Below are positions 36,597-44,824 of a stretch of 64,000 nt of DNA, piece after piece. Numbering within the stretch: position 1 is the stretch's first letter; every line of letters starts with the position of its first letter. The translations under genes and the position numbers were made by a program. This stretch comes from Imperialibacter sp040222815. GTDB lineage: Bacteria > Bacteroidota > Bacteroidia > Cytophagales > Cyclobacteriaceae. Below the pieces are notes generated by a model, which was given only the letters and a program-made list of their open reading frames with translations, had not been told where the DNA came from and did not search any database. The stretch spans positions 139,651 to 203,650 of the forward strand of contig NZ_JAVKCH010000025.1 of NCBI RefSeq assembly GCF_040222815.1, given 5' to 3'.

Positions 36597-39275
36597 TTAT
36601 TCACTTCTTAAGTACTTCACCGGGTTGATGTACACCGCCTTGATGGTTCTGTAAAGTATAGTGAGCAGGGTAATCAATACAACCGCTAAAATAGGAACCA
36701 CAAAAAGGACAGGAGAAATGGTTACCTGATAAGCAAACGTGTCAAGCCAGCCGCTCATGAAGTAGTAGCCAATTGGCAGTGCCACGAGCGCAGACACGCT
36801 GATAAGCCAGATGAAATTTTGACTCACCAGCCAAACGATATGTGACGATTTTGCTCCCAACACCTTTCTAATACCAATCTCCTTCGTTTTGCGCTCGACG
36901 ATGAAGGTGACCATTCCCAGCATTCCCAGGCAGCTAATCAACACAGCCAGCACAGCAAATGCTTTGAACATGGTGCTGAGCCTTTCCTCGCCCTGATACT
37001 GGTTTTCGAATGACTCATCGACAAAATTGTAGTTGATAGTGTTCTTCTGGTCAAATTTAGCCCAGGTCTGCTCCACAAAGGCTATTGTTTCTGAAAGGTT
37101 TACCGGGTTTATTTTGAGAGAAATCCTGCGGTAATTATCATTCTTAACCATGATCATGGGGCCTATTTCGCTGTGAAGCGATTCAAAGTGGAAGTCCTTC
37201 ATGACGCCGATAATTTTTCCGTCGGTGCCACCATAGTTCATCGAACGGTTGATGGCGTCTTCTGCGCTGGGGAAGCCCATTGCCTTTGCCGCAGCCTCGT
37301 TGACGATAAAATAACCAATTGAATCGGAGTCCATATACCTTTCGAAGTCGTTTCCTGCGGCCATTTCTATTCCGTAGGTAGTGATGAAATTTTCATCGGC
37401 AACGATATAGGGCAGTCTGAAATTCACAGGTGTAAGCGAATCGCCGAGAAAGATGCTTGCTCCCTGAGAGTCGAGCAGGTTACCTGTCGGAATCCGAGAC
37501 ACAAAAGTGGCGTGTATGATGTTCTGATTGGCAAGCAGTTCATTTCGGAAAGCGTCCTTTTTACCATATATATCGTTCGATAGCGAAACATCCAGCACGC
37601 TTTCTTTGTCGAAGCCAGGGTCAGAGTTGAATATAAATCCCATTTGTGCGTTGAGTACCGCCAGCGAGAAAATAATAGCGATAGTGACCACATACTGGAA
37701 CGTAACCAGTACGGAACGGAAGTTCACTTTACCAGTTCTGAAAGTCGATTCTCCTTTAAGAGAGCGGATGGTGTCCAGCCCCGAAAGGTAAATGGCGGGA
37801 TAAATACCAGCCAGCATGGCCACCAGGGCCAATAAACCGAATACACTCAAAAATAGGCCAAAATCCTGGAGGAAATTGATCGATAGCTGCTTATCCATAA
37901 AGGCATTCACCGATGGCAAGGCAATGGTGGCCAGGCCGACCGCAAGAGGAAACGAAATCAATGTGAGTATGACCGACTCAGTAAGAAACTGGCTGATCAG
38001 CGAGCCTCTTGAAGCGCCAATTGATTTACGAACGCCGATTTCCTTCATCCTGCGGGTGTAACGGGAGGTAGCCAGGTTCATATAGTTGATGCAAGCCACC
38101 ACGATGAGTAGAACACCGATCACAGAGAATATCACCACCTGCGACATGCTGCCATTGTTTTCTATCTCCCCAGAAATGTTGGAGGTTAGGTGAATGTCGG
38201 TGAGTGGTTGCAGCACCAGTCCGTAGTAGTTGTGGGCTTTTACCCCTCTGATATCGGCAATGTGCTTGTCGAAAAAAGCATCTCCGCCAGCCTCTACTGC
38301 GGTGGCCGCCTCCGCATCGTTGAGTCTTACGTAAGTCAGGTAGTTGTAATTCCCCGTTACATTATTAATGGCATCTGGGTTATTGACGAAATTTTCATAA
38401 ATGGCAAAAGGGGCCAGGTAGTCGAAATGAAAATGCTGCTGACGGGGCATATTCTCCATCACCCCGGTGATTTGGAGCGATAGTCCGGCACCTCTGGCTT
38501 CAATTTTCACATTCTTGCCAACAATGTCCTGCTCTCTCCAGTCGTTGCCAAAAATTCTGATGGCAGCATCTTCCGAGATAACCATAGAAGTCTCGTTGCT
38601 GAAGGCCGACTCTTTGTTTCCCTGCAAAAAAGGGAAGGTGAAAATATCAAAAACGTCAGGGTCGGCAAACACGACCTGCTCACCAGGCAGTCTTTTATCA
38701 CCATAAATAACGTCCGGGAAAGCCCAGGGAAAGAAACGGGTGGCATGAGTCACCTCTGGAAAGTCTTCCTTAATGCGGGGGCCGTGACCAGCGGAAGCGA
38801 ACGCCCAATGACGGGACAGTGTCTCACCGTCGCCCGAGAAGTTCTTAATCGTTATTCTGAAAATCTCATCTGCATGTTCATGGTTGCGGTCGTAGCTAAG
38901 TTCGTCTTTCACAAACAAAGCGATGAGAATAAAGGCAGCCATGCCGGTGGAAAGCCCCAGCAGGTTAATAGCGGTACTCACCTTGTATTTGGTGAGGTTG
39001 CGCAGTCCGATTTTGATGTAATTCTTAATCATATCCAATTTATTGTTGAGTTTCAAAAAGGGGAGAAACGGCTTGATCAGTGAGGGCCGCATCATACCAG
39101 CCACCTGCCTCACAAACCAAAAGTCGGCCATTAGCTTGCTCACTGCTGGCTCATGGAATTGATATTCCTCTTCCAGGTCACCAAGTATATCCTCGGCAAA
39201 GTCGGCATGACAGAACCAAAGAAACCATTTGGTGGCCCAGTTGGGTGGGTAATATTTTGTTTTTCTATCTTCCAC
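36597..39275 (-). CDS. FtsX/MacB-type ABC permease with N-terminal prefix domain (second padR pair)
   Basis: 892 residues. The start is GTG at 39275, overlapping the padR gene by 11 bases; the next in-frame ATG lies about 50 residues inside. A soluble prefix (KWFLWFCHADFAEDILGDLEEEYQ ... MMRPSLIKPF) clearly matches that of the permease at 26208, including the WFC, GDLEE and MRPS-IK motifs. Two MacB/FtsX units follow, with MKEIGVRKSIGAS and KTKEIGIRKVLGAKSS cores. It is probably a permease that works with an ATPase encoded elsewhere. Its padR partner suggests induction by a toxic compound or envelope stress. Confidence 0.9.
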   Translation of the reverse strand: MEDRKTKYYPPNWATKWFLWFCHADFAEDILGDLEEEYQFHEPAVSKLMADFWFVRQVAGMMRPSLIKPFLPFLKLNNKLDMIKNYIKIGLRNLTKYKVSTAINLLGLSTGMAAFILIALFVKDELSYDRNHEHADEIFRITIKNFSGDGETLSRHWAFASAGHGPRIKEDFPEVTHATRFFPWAFPDVIYGDKRLPGEQVVFADPDVFDIFTFPFLQGNKESAFSNETSMVISEDAAIRIFGNDWREQDIVGKNVKIEARGAGLSLQITGVMENMPRQQHFHFDYLAPFAIYENFVNNPDAINNVTGNYNYLTYVRLNDAEAATAVEAGGDAFFDKHIADIRGVKAHNYYGLVLQPLTDIHLTSNISGEIENNGSMSQVVIFSVIGVLLIVVACINYMNLATSRYTRRMKEIGVRKSIGASRGSLISQFLTESVILTLISFPLAVGLATIALPSVNAFMDKQLSINFLQDFGLFLSVFGLLALVAMLAGIYPAIYLSGLDTIRSLKGESTFRTGKVNFRSVLVTFQYVVTIAIIFSLAVLNAQMGFIFNSDPGFDKESVLDVSLSNDIYGKKDAFRNELLANQNIIHATFVSRIPTGNLLDSQGASIFLGDSLTPVNFRLPYIVADENFITTYGIEMAAGNDFERYMDSDSIGYFIVNEAAAKAMGFPSAEDAINRSMNYGGTDGKIIGVMKDFHFESLHSEIGPMIMVKNDNYRRISLKINPVNLSETIAFVEQTWAKFDQKNTINYNFVDESFENQYQGEERLSTMFKAFAVLAVLISCLGMLGMVTFIVERKTKEIGIRKVLGAKSSHIVWLVSQNFIWLISVSALVALPIGYYFMSGWLDTFAYQVTISPVLFVVPILAVVLITLLTILYRTIKAVYINPVKYLRSE

Positions 39276-39609
39276 TGACCTTCAAATCAAATACAGCACC
39301 TGGTATGGCATCCCAAAGGCTCATTCTTGTTTCTTTATAGTGCTCCAGGGCTTTCACACCAAAAGGAGTGATCTTGAAATAGCGCTTTCTCTTGCCGCCT
39401 CTTACAGCAGTCGCTTCGCCAAACTCGGAGGCCAGGTAGCCCTTGGCTTCCATTCTGCGAAGGGCTGTTTGCATAGCACCCGTACTTACTTTGCGTTTCA
39501 TCCGCATTTCAATTTCTTGTTTGATGTTGACACCATAGGCATCTTCATTCAAGATGGCCACGGTTAACAACACAACCTCTTCAAATTCGCCCAATTGATA
39601 ATTATTCAT
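39265..39609 (-). CDS. PadR-family transcriptional regulator (second pair)
   Basis: 114 residues: a winged helix (LGEFEEVVLLTVAILNEDAYGVNIKQEIEMRM), a recognition half (STGAMQTALRRMEAKGYLASEFGE) and the arginine-rich wing (GGKRKRYFKITPFG). It is about half identical to the PadR at 28802 by eye, so the two padR-permease pairs probably come from an old duplication. It overlaps the permease start by 11 bases. Repeats in its upstream region are candidate binding sites. Confidence 0.92.
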   Translation of the reverse strand: MNNYQLGEFEEVVLLTVAILNEDAYGVNIKQEIEMRMKRKVSTGAMQTALRRMEAKGYLASEFGEATAVRGGKRKRYFKITPFGVKALEHYKETRMSLWDAIPGAVFDLKVSGR

Positions 39610-39620
39610 AAGATTTGCCT

Positions 39621-39674
39621 TTAATGTCCTAAATGTATATAAAATAGAAAGGCATAAAAACCCTAAATGTATAT
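39621..39674 (-). promoter_or_regulatory. padR upstream motif (copy 2) with direct repeats
   Basis: CATTTAGGACATTAA (minus strand of 39621-39635) matches the motif before the first padR. In addition CCTAAATGTATAT occurs twice, at 39628-39640 and 39662-39674, 34 bases apart. These are good candidates for autoregulatory sites. Confidence 0.5.
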
Positions 39675-39814
39675 TTAATATATGGCTAGACGTTAAAAGA
39701 AGAATTGGGTTGCAGCTTTTGTGTAAAAAGATAAGGGCTACGAGTTGATTGCTGCCTTCAACTTTAAAACTTCATCTGCCTCGTCGTGAAGATTTAAATT
39801 TTATAGGAAGGATT

Positions 39815-40204
39815 TTATTGAATCAGTTCGAAGGAAAGGTAATGTTGCGTGAGCCCGAAGTGTTTGTCTTTGCTCAGTAGCGTCAAATTGTGTTCAATAA
39901 CTTGCTGCACAATAATTAAATCGGGTATCCCAACTTTATTTACGCCGTTGCTGATATTCAGTGCCTGATATTTTCTGATGAGAGACCAATCAATATCCAA
40001 TTCAACTAACGGGATAGCATGCAGACTATTGATTACGTCGGTTTGCTTTAATTTCTCCAGGGGTGGAAGAAGCTCTGTTAAAATGAGTTCATTTGTGCAT
40101 ACAAGATCTTCCCGTATGTATGCTTCCAGCCTTTCGTAATTTCCCAGCCTGAAGAAGTCAATCCAGATAGAGCTATCGACTAATATTTTGGGACTTAGTC
40201 TCAT
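39815..40204 (-). CDS. vapC: PIN-domain toxin, VapC type
   Basis: 129 residues. All four acidic residues of the PIN nuclease centre can be placed: D10 (ILVDSSIWIDFF), E44 (LTELLPP), D95 (GIPDLIIVQQ) and D113 (LLSKDKHF). VapC toxins cut tRNA or rRNA and are held inactive by their VapB partner. The gene overlaps the antitoxin by four bases (ATGA), the standard arrangement. The pair stands alone between the padR region and DUF763, in a more AT-rich stretch, which fits a mobile toxin-antitoxin module. Confidence 0.9.
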   Translation of the reverse strand: MRLSPKILVDSSIWIDFFRLGNYERLEAYIREDLVCTNELILTELLPPLEKLKQTDVINSLHAIPLVELDIDWSLIRKYQALNISNGVNKVGIPDLIIVQQVIEHNLTLLSKDKHFGLTQHYLSFELIQ

Positions 40205-40395
40205 TCTCGTTCCCGTAGCCGATCGAGGTCAATATCAAGGTCAATTTTCCCTTTAAATGATATGAGCTTTAACCTTTGATTTCGATTAATCATCTCCTCC
40301 AGGGCTTCCGTTACCAGCTGACTTTTGGTTTTTGCGCCGGATATCTTCATGGCTTTATCGATTAGCCCATCGGGTAAATCCAGAGTAGTTCTCAT
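40201..40395 (-). CDS. vapB: VapB-type antitoxin
   Basis: 64 residues. The start MRTTLDLPDGLIDKAMKISGAKTKSQLVTEALEEMI is a ribbon-helix-helix DNA-binding region of the VapB (DUF2191) kind. The acidic tail (DLDIDLDRLRERE) would wrap the toxin. It should repress its own promoter together with the toxin. The region just upstream (40396-40440) contains ATGCAAGATAGCATAT, a partial dyad (ATGC/GCAT) that may be the operator. Confidence 0.9.
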   Translation of the reverse strand: MRTTLDLPDGLIDKAMKISGAKTKSQLVTEALEEMINRNQRLKLISFKGKIDLDIDLDRLRERE

Positions 40396-40481
40396 AGTAC
40401 ATCAATTTATATGCAAGATAGCATATAAAACGGTGTATTTGCCTATGAGTTCACTGATTGAAAATAACAATGCCGGGCCAT

Positions 40482-41696
40482 TCACTCAAACAACCCCAGC
40501 TGTCCACCCTTTAAGCTCTTTGGCGGTTTTGCCTTTCCCTTCACCGTTCTGCCTCCGTAGCGCCAGCTATTCTCTCTTTCCTGCCTGATCACGTCGTCAA
40601 GACTGCCTGTTGGCTCAAAGTCTTTTTCCAATGCCTGTGCTGCTTTTGTCAGCGAATTCAATGCTTTTAACTTGTCGCTGTGGCCCAGCTTTGCTTTTTC
40701 AATTGAAGTTCGCAGCACGTCAATACTCTCGTCGTATATCTTAGTCGGCACGGGAAAAGGATGCCCGTCTTTTCCACCATGAGCGAAACTAAACCTGGCA
40801 GGGTCGCTGAAGCGGGAGGGGGTGCCATGGATTACCTCGCTCACCAGAGTTAACGATTGGAGCGTACGTGGACCAAGGCCCTCAAGAAGCAGCAGGTTTT
40901 CAAAATCATGTGTAGGCAACTCCTGCGCAAGCACCAGCACAGCACCCAGTCGTTTGAGGTCAACATCCTTCGCTTGCACATCATGATGGGAGGGAAGTTT
41001 GATCTTTTTGATCTCGGCAAGCATTTTGTCTGGATGCTCTTTCGAAATAGCGATGATTCCATTCTTTGATTTGTCAGCTTCCCTGGCCGTAAGATTTAGT
41101 ATCTGCCCCTGGTTTCGGCCATATACAAACGTATGAGGCTCTTCGGTAAAGCTCTTCAATTCAGAAGAATGCCAGTGGTATCTTCTTGCATAGCCAGTGG
41201 CATCATTCATTCCCTGCTGGACAACAGACCATTCTCCCGTATCAGTTAGCACGAAAGAATGAAGATAAATCTGGAACCCATCCTGAATAGCCGTATTGTC
41301 CACTTTGGCCGAAAGCCGACTACTTCGAACCAACTCAGCGCCGTTGAGGCCTGTTTTGTCAGCAATAGCCATGAGCTCATTCGGGGTGTTGCGGCTGTGC
41401 TTGCCCCGACCGCCACAGATGTAGATGCCAAGTTCCTTCGAAATCGGGTTGATTGACGACTTTAAGGCACCCATTACAGACGTTGTAATACCCGATGAAT
41501 GCCAGTCCATGCCCATTACGCAGCCCAGCGATTGAAACCAGGCAGGGTCGCTCAGGCGCTTGATCACCTCTGCTTTACCATACTCCAGCACAATGGCTTC
41601 TACTATGGCGCCACCTAACAGAGACATGCGCTCCGCCAGCCAGCGGGGCACTGTGCCATAGTGAAGAGGGAGATCGGCGTGGCCTGAGCGTTGCAT
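40482..41696 (-). CDS. DUF763 protein
   Basis: 404 residues from the ATG at 41696 (MQRSGHADLPLHYG, the conserved start of the family); the frame continues 22 codons upstream without similarity. Family landmarks: GTVPRWLAERM near the start, the GRGKHSRNTP motif, DNTAIQDGFQIYLHSFVL, YARRYHWHS, and a stretch LLLLEGLGPRTLQSLTLVSEVIHG that looks like a helix-hairpin-helix, the usual non-specific DNA-binding element. DUF763 occurs in archaea and bacteria and has no settled function; the helix-hairpin-helix suggests nucleic-acid work. It is transcribed alone and next to VapBC. Confidence 0.85.
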   Translation of the reverse strand: MQRSGHADLPLHYGTVPRWLAERMSLLGGAIVEAIVLEYGKAEVIKRLSDPAWFQSLGCVMGMDWHSSGITTSVMGALKSSINPISKELGIYICGGRGKHSRNTPNELMAIADKTGLNGAELVRSSRLSAKVDNTAIQDGFQIYLHSFVLTDTGEWSVVQQGMNDATGYARRYHWHSSELKSFTEEPHTFVYGRNQGQILNLTAREADKSKNGIIAISKEHPDKMLAEIKKIKLPSHHDVQAKDVDLKRLGAVLVLAQELPTHDFENLLLLEGLGPRTLQSLTLVSEVIHGTPSRFSDPARFSFAHGGKDGHPFPVPTKIYDESIDVLRTSIEKAKLGHSDKLKALNSLTKAAQALEKDFEPTGSLDDVIRQERENSWRYGGRTVKGKAKPPKSLKGGQLGLFE

Positions 41697-41998
41697 ATGT
41701 CTAAAGTTAAGGCTATTAAGCTGTATACTTTTTTTTGACCAATAAAAAAGTCGGATTTGCACACATGCTTTTCATTCCCTTCACCTGATTGGCGCTTTGG
41801 AACCAATGGCAAGGCCGATTTGAAAGCCCATGACCTTTAAATTTTTTGGGTAAAAAACGCCTGCATCATCGATATTCCTTTACATTCCGACGTAAATTCA
41901 ATAAAATAGCCGCTTTATACCTACTCAAAATGTATTGAAGCTTATGCCTGGCTGAATGAGCATTATCGTCATTGGCCGGTCAACGCTGACCATCTGTC
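41697..41998. other. Divergent intergenic region DUF763 / haloperoxidase
   Basis: About 300 bases with the two promoters. I see only a short dyad, ATTGG-N10-CCAAT, near 41790, and no gene. Confidence 0.4.
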
Positions 41999-43459
41999 AT
42001 GAAAAAAATTGTCACCGTCTTCCTGTTCTCAGCGCTTTTACTAAACTGCCAGCCAACTGATCAACGATCTTCCGATCAAACTGTAGAACCTACTGGCGTG
42101 GACAATGTCGCCTACAAATGGGGCAAAATGGCCTTGAAGGCTACTGCGAACGACACGGAAAAGTTCAGGCCACGTCCTACTATTACTTCCCGTTACCTGG
42201 GGCTGATCTTTGTGTCAGTTTTTGACGCATGGTCCAGGTACGACGAAAAAGCAACGCCTGTTTACCTTTCCGGAGTTGAACGAAGACCTGCCGATGAACA
42301 AACTCTGAAAAATAAAGAGGTTGCTATCAGCTACGCAGCTTTCCGGGCAATGAATGAATACTATTTTTCTGACGAGCCCATGTTCCGGGATTTTATGAAG
42401 GAGTTGGGGCTTGACCCCGATAACGAATCGCTGGACGCCACTACACCAGAGGGAATAGGCAACCTGGCTGCCAAAGCAGTGATTGAAGCACGAAAAGGCG
42501 ACGGTGCCAATCAATATGCAGAGGAAGAAGGTTCCGGTGGTCAGCCCTATTACGACTATACTGGCTATGCGCCGGTAAACACCGTTGATAAGAATGTGGA
42601 TCCGAATCGCTGGCAGCCCAAGTATTTCTCCGATGGCAAGGGGGGGAAGTATGCACCGGGTTGCCTCACGCCTTTCTGGGACAAAGTAAAGCCAGTGGCG
42701 CTGAAGTCAGGAGATCAGTTTCGCCCGGGACCGCCACCCATGGTAGGGTCTGAACAACTGGAAAAAGAGGTGTGGGAGGTAATAGATATGCAGGCCAACC
42801 TCACCGACGAGCAGAAGGCTCTTGTGGAATTTATGCGGGACGGCCCGCAGTCGGTGCAGCAGGCCGGGCACTGGTTGAAGTTTGCTCAGGACGTGTCTGT
42901 ACGGGACAACCACACCCTTGACCAGGATGTGAAGATGTACTTCTACAATCAGGTAGCAGCCATGGACGCCTTTATTGCTTCCTGGGATTCAAAGATGTTC
43001 TACGATTATGCAAGACCTTATGCGTTGGTGCATCAATACTACGATGACCAAAAGATCAAAGCCTGGGGCGGTGAGGGAAAGGGCATGATTGAAATGACAG
43101 GCAGTCAATGGCGACCCTATTCTCCCGAAACCTTTCTATGCCCGCCATTTCCCAGCTATGTTTCTGGCCATAGCACCATCAGCGGTGGCTGTGCTGAAGC
43201 GCTAAAGCTATGGACGGGCAGCGATGAGTTTGGCTCCGAGTCGGTTTTAGTGGCGGGCGCTATGACGGAACCTGACAACCTCGGTGACACCGTAACTTTG
43301 CGATTTCCAACATTCACTCAAACGGCTGAAATGGCTGGCATCTCCAGGGTGCTTGGGGGGTATCATATCCAATCCGACAATATTGAAGGACTTAAGCTGG
43401 GCCGTGAGGTGGCGAGAGAGGCCTGGAAGTTCTATAAGATGCATGTGGGAGAGGAGTAG
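41999..43459 (+). CDS. Vanadium-dependent haloperoxidase / PAP2-type lipoprotein
   Basis: 486 residues; signal with a slightly unusual lipobox (LLNC, C17). The C-terminal part carries the whole vanadate/phosphate site of the family: K332-x6-R339-P340 (SKMFYDYARP), S-G-H with H391 (YVSGHST), and R450-x5-H456-x3-D460 (SRVLGGYHIQSDN). These are the residues that bind vanadate in haloperoxidases and phosphate in the related acid phosphatases, so either activity is possible. It is likely periplasmic or surface-attached. It is not part of an operon. Halogenation would be of interest in a marine bacterium, but substrate and metal cannot be read from sequence. Confidence 0.88.
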   Translation: MKKIVTVFLFSALLLNCQPTDQRSSDQTVEPTGVDNVAYKWGKMALKATANDTEKFRPRPTITSRYLGLIFVSVFDAWSRYDEKATPVYLSGVERRPADEQTLKNKEVAISYAAFRAMNEYYFSDEPMFRDFMKELGLDPDNESLDATTPEGIGNLAAKAVIEARKGDGANQYAEEEGSGGQPYYDYTGYAPVNTVDKNVDPNRWQPKYFSDGKGGKYAPGCLTPFWDKVKPVALKSGDQFRPGPPPMVGSEQLEKEVWEVIDMQANLTDEQKALVEFMRDGPQSVQQAGHWLKFAQDVSVRDNHTLDQDVKMYFYNQVAAMDAFIASWDSKMFYDYARPYALVHQYYDDQKIKAWGGEGKGMIEMTGSQWRPYSPETFLCPPFPSYVSGHSTISGGCAEALKLWTGSDEFGSESVLVAGAMTEPDNLGDTVTLRFPTFTQTAEMAGISRVLGGYHIQSDNIEGLKLGREVAREAWKFYKMHVGEE

Positions 43460-43532
43460 GAGGTAGTTAATGGTATGAATTGTTGGTGGAAATTGCCTGG
43501 TAATTTTCATCTTTCGACACCACATTGCTCAA

Positions 43533-44039
43533 ATGAAAGTTGCCAACTCACAATTATCCGACCTTCCTTTTATCTTCCATCTGTTCGAAGAATCAATCAG
43601 GTATCAGGAGGCAAAAGGCTACCCAGTCTGGCGCAACTACGACAAGGGAGCAATCATCAGAGACATTGAGCAAGGCAATCAGTACAAGGTGGTTGCCGGA
43701 GACGATGTACTGATTGTTTTCAGTGTTGCTTACGCCGACAAGGTAATCTGGCGGGCGATGGATCAGGGCGACGCCGTTTATCTGCACCGTATTGTGGTGA
43801 ACCCTGCTTTCAAAGGACAGAGGCTTTTTGGTCACGTTATGGATTGGGCGAAGAGCCATGCCAGGCACAAAGGTCTTAGCGCTGTAAGAATGGACACCTG
43901 GGCAAACAACCCTACCATTGTCAACTACTATCAGAGATTCGGCTTCACCTTCGTCGAGAACTATATTACGCCCGATAGTGAGGAGTTGCCTGTCCATAAC
44001 CGGAGACTCGGGCTGACCTTATTGGAGCATAGGTTGTAA
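43533..44039 (+). CDS. GNAT-family N-acetyltransferase
   Basis: 168 residues with the complete GNAT core: acetyl-CoA motif A in YLHRIVVNPAFKGQRLFGHVMDWA (the GQRLFG loop), strand RMDTW, then NNPTIVNYYQRFGFTFV (motif B). It is cytoplasmic and the acceptor is unknown. It lies 73 bases after the haloperoxidase gene, in the same direction, and 93 bases before DUF2911. No shared pathway is evident. Confidence 0.88.
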   Translation: MKVANSQLSDLPFIFHLFEESIRYQEAKGYPVWRNYDKGAIIRDIEQGNQYKVVAGDDVLIVFSVAYADKVIWRAMDQGDAVYLHRIVVNPAFKGQRLFGHVMDWAKSHARHKGLSAVRMDTWANNPTIVNYYQRFGFTFVENYITPDSEELPVHNRRLGLTLLEHRL

Positions 44040-44132
44040 TGTTTTGGTTAAGATATTTCTTGTAATTATTGTATCTTCCATCTGAAATCAACCGGTTACA
44101 ATTATTTCCAGTTTACTCATAACTTATCCAAC

Positions 44133-44654
44133 ATGAAAAGTACTTCAATTAAAGTTTTCGGACTTTCAGTCCTTTTTGTTTTTGCTGCACTTGTTTATGC
44201 TCAGGCGCAGCCTAAAAGCCCCAAAATGACCGCCAATGGAAAGGTTGGCGATGCAAACATTACCATTGAGTACAGCAGCCCTTCAGCAAATGGCAGAGAG
44301 ATTTGGGGTGGACTTGTGCCCTACGGCAAGGTTTGGCGAGCAGGAGCCAACAATGCTACTACCTTTGAAACTGACAAAGACATCATGGTAGGTGGCAACA
44401 AACTTGCCAAAGGCAAGTACAGCATCTACATCATTCCGAGTGAAAAGGAATGGCAGGTGATATTCAACAAAGAAGTGGGGCAATGGGGTATTAACAGAGA
44501 CGGCACCAGCACCAGAAAACCTGAGAGTGATGTTTTCATAGTGAAGACTACACCTATGGCAGCCGACATGCAGGAGTCGCTTTCTTATGCGGTGGCAGGA
44601 GATAGCTTTACCATAGCATGGGAGAAGCTGAAGGCATCAGTACCGTTAAAATAG
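44133..44654 (+). CDS. Secreted DUF2911 protein
   Basis: 173 residues with a signal peptide (ending YAQAQ, about residue 26). The family landmarks are present: SPKMTANGKVGDANITIEYSSPSANGREIWGGLVPYGKVWRAGANNATTFETDKDI, and later SIYIIPSEKEWQVIFNKEVGQWG. DUF2911 is common in Bacteroidota as a periplasmic or secreted beta-sandwich of unknown function. The gene is followed by a strong terminator. Confidence 0.92.
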   Translation: MKSTSIKVFGLSVLFVFAALVYAQAQPKSPKMTANGKVGDANITIEYSSPSANGREIWGGLVPYGKVWRAGANNATTFETDKDIMVGGNKLAKGKYSIYIIPSEKEWQVIFNKEVGQWGINRDGTSTRKPESDVFIVKTTPMAADMQESLSYAVAGDSFTIAWEKLKASVPLK

Positions 44655-44676
44655 GAAGCGTTTTCTTCTCATACAG

Positions 44677-44727
44677 AATACCCGCTGGCTTGTGGATTTT
44701 GAATCTTCACCAGCGGGTATTTTTTTG
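44677..44727 (+). terminator. Terminator after DUF2911
   Basis: An 11-base perfect stem (ATACCCGCTGG with CCAGCGGGTAT) with a 21-base loop is followed by seven T. It begins about 23 bases after the stop. Confidence 0.85.
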
Positions 44728-44824
44728 TGGTCTGCTTTGCCGGTCCGGCATAAGCCTGTTGTTTTGGAAAGCTAACCGATGAACCAGGCAATAAATACTG
44801 TTGATTCCCCTTATACTCCTTGGC

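Noticed and set aside
36589..36598. Second CAGCCTCTTT after the bidirectional terminator
   Set aside because: It has no left arm of its own and overlaps the permease stop; probably a partial duplication of the terminator arm, not a separate terminator.
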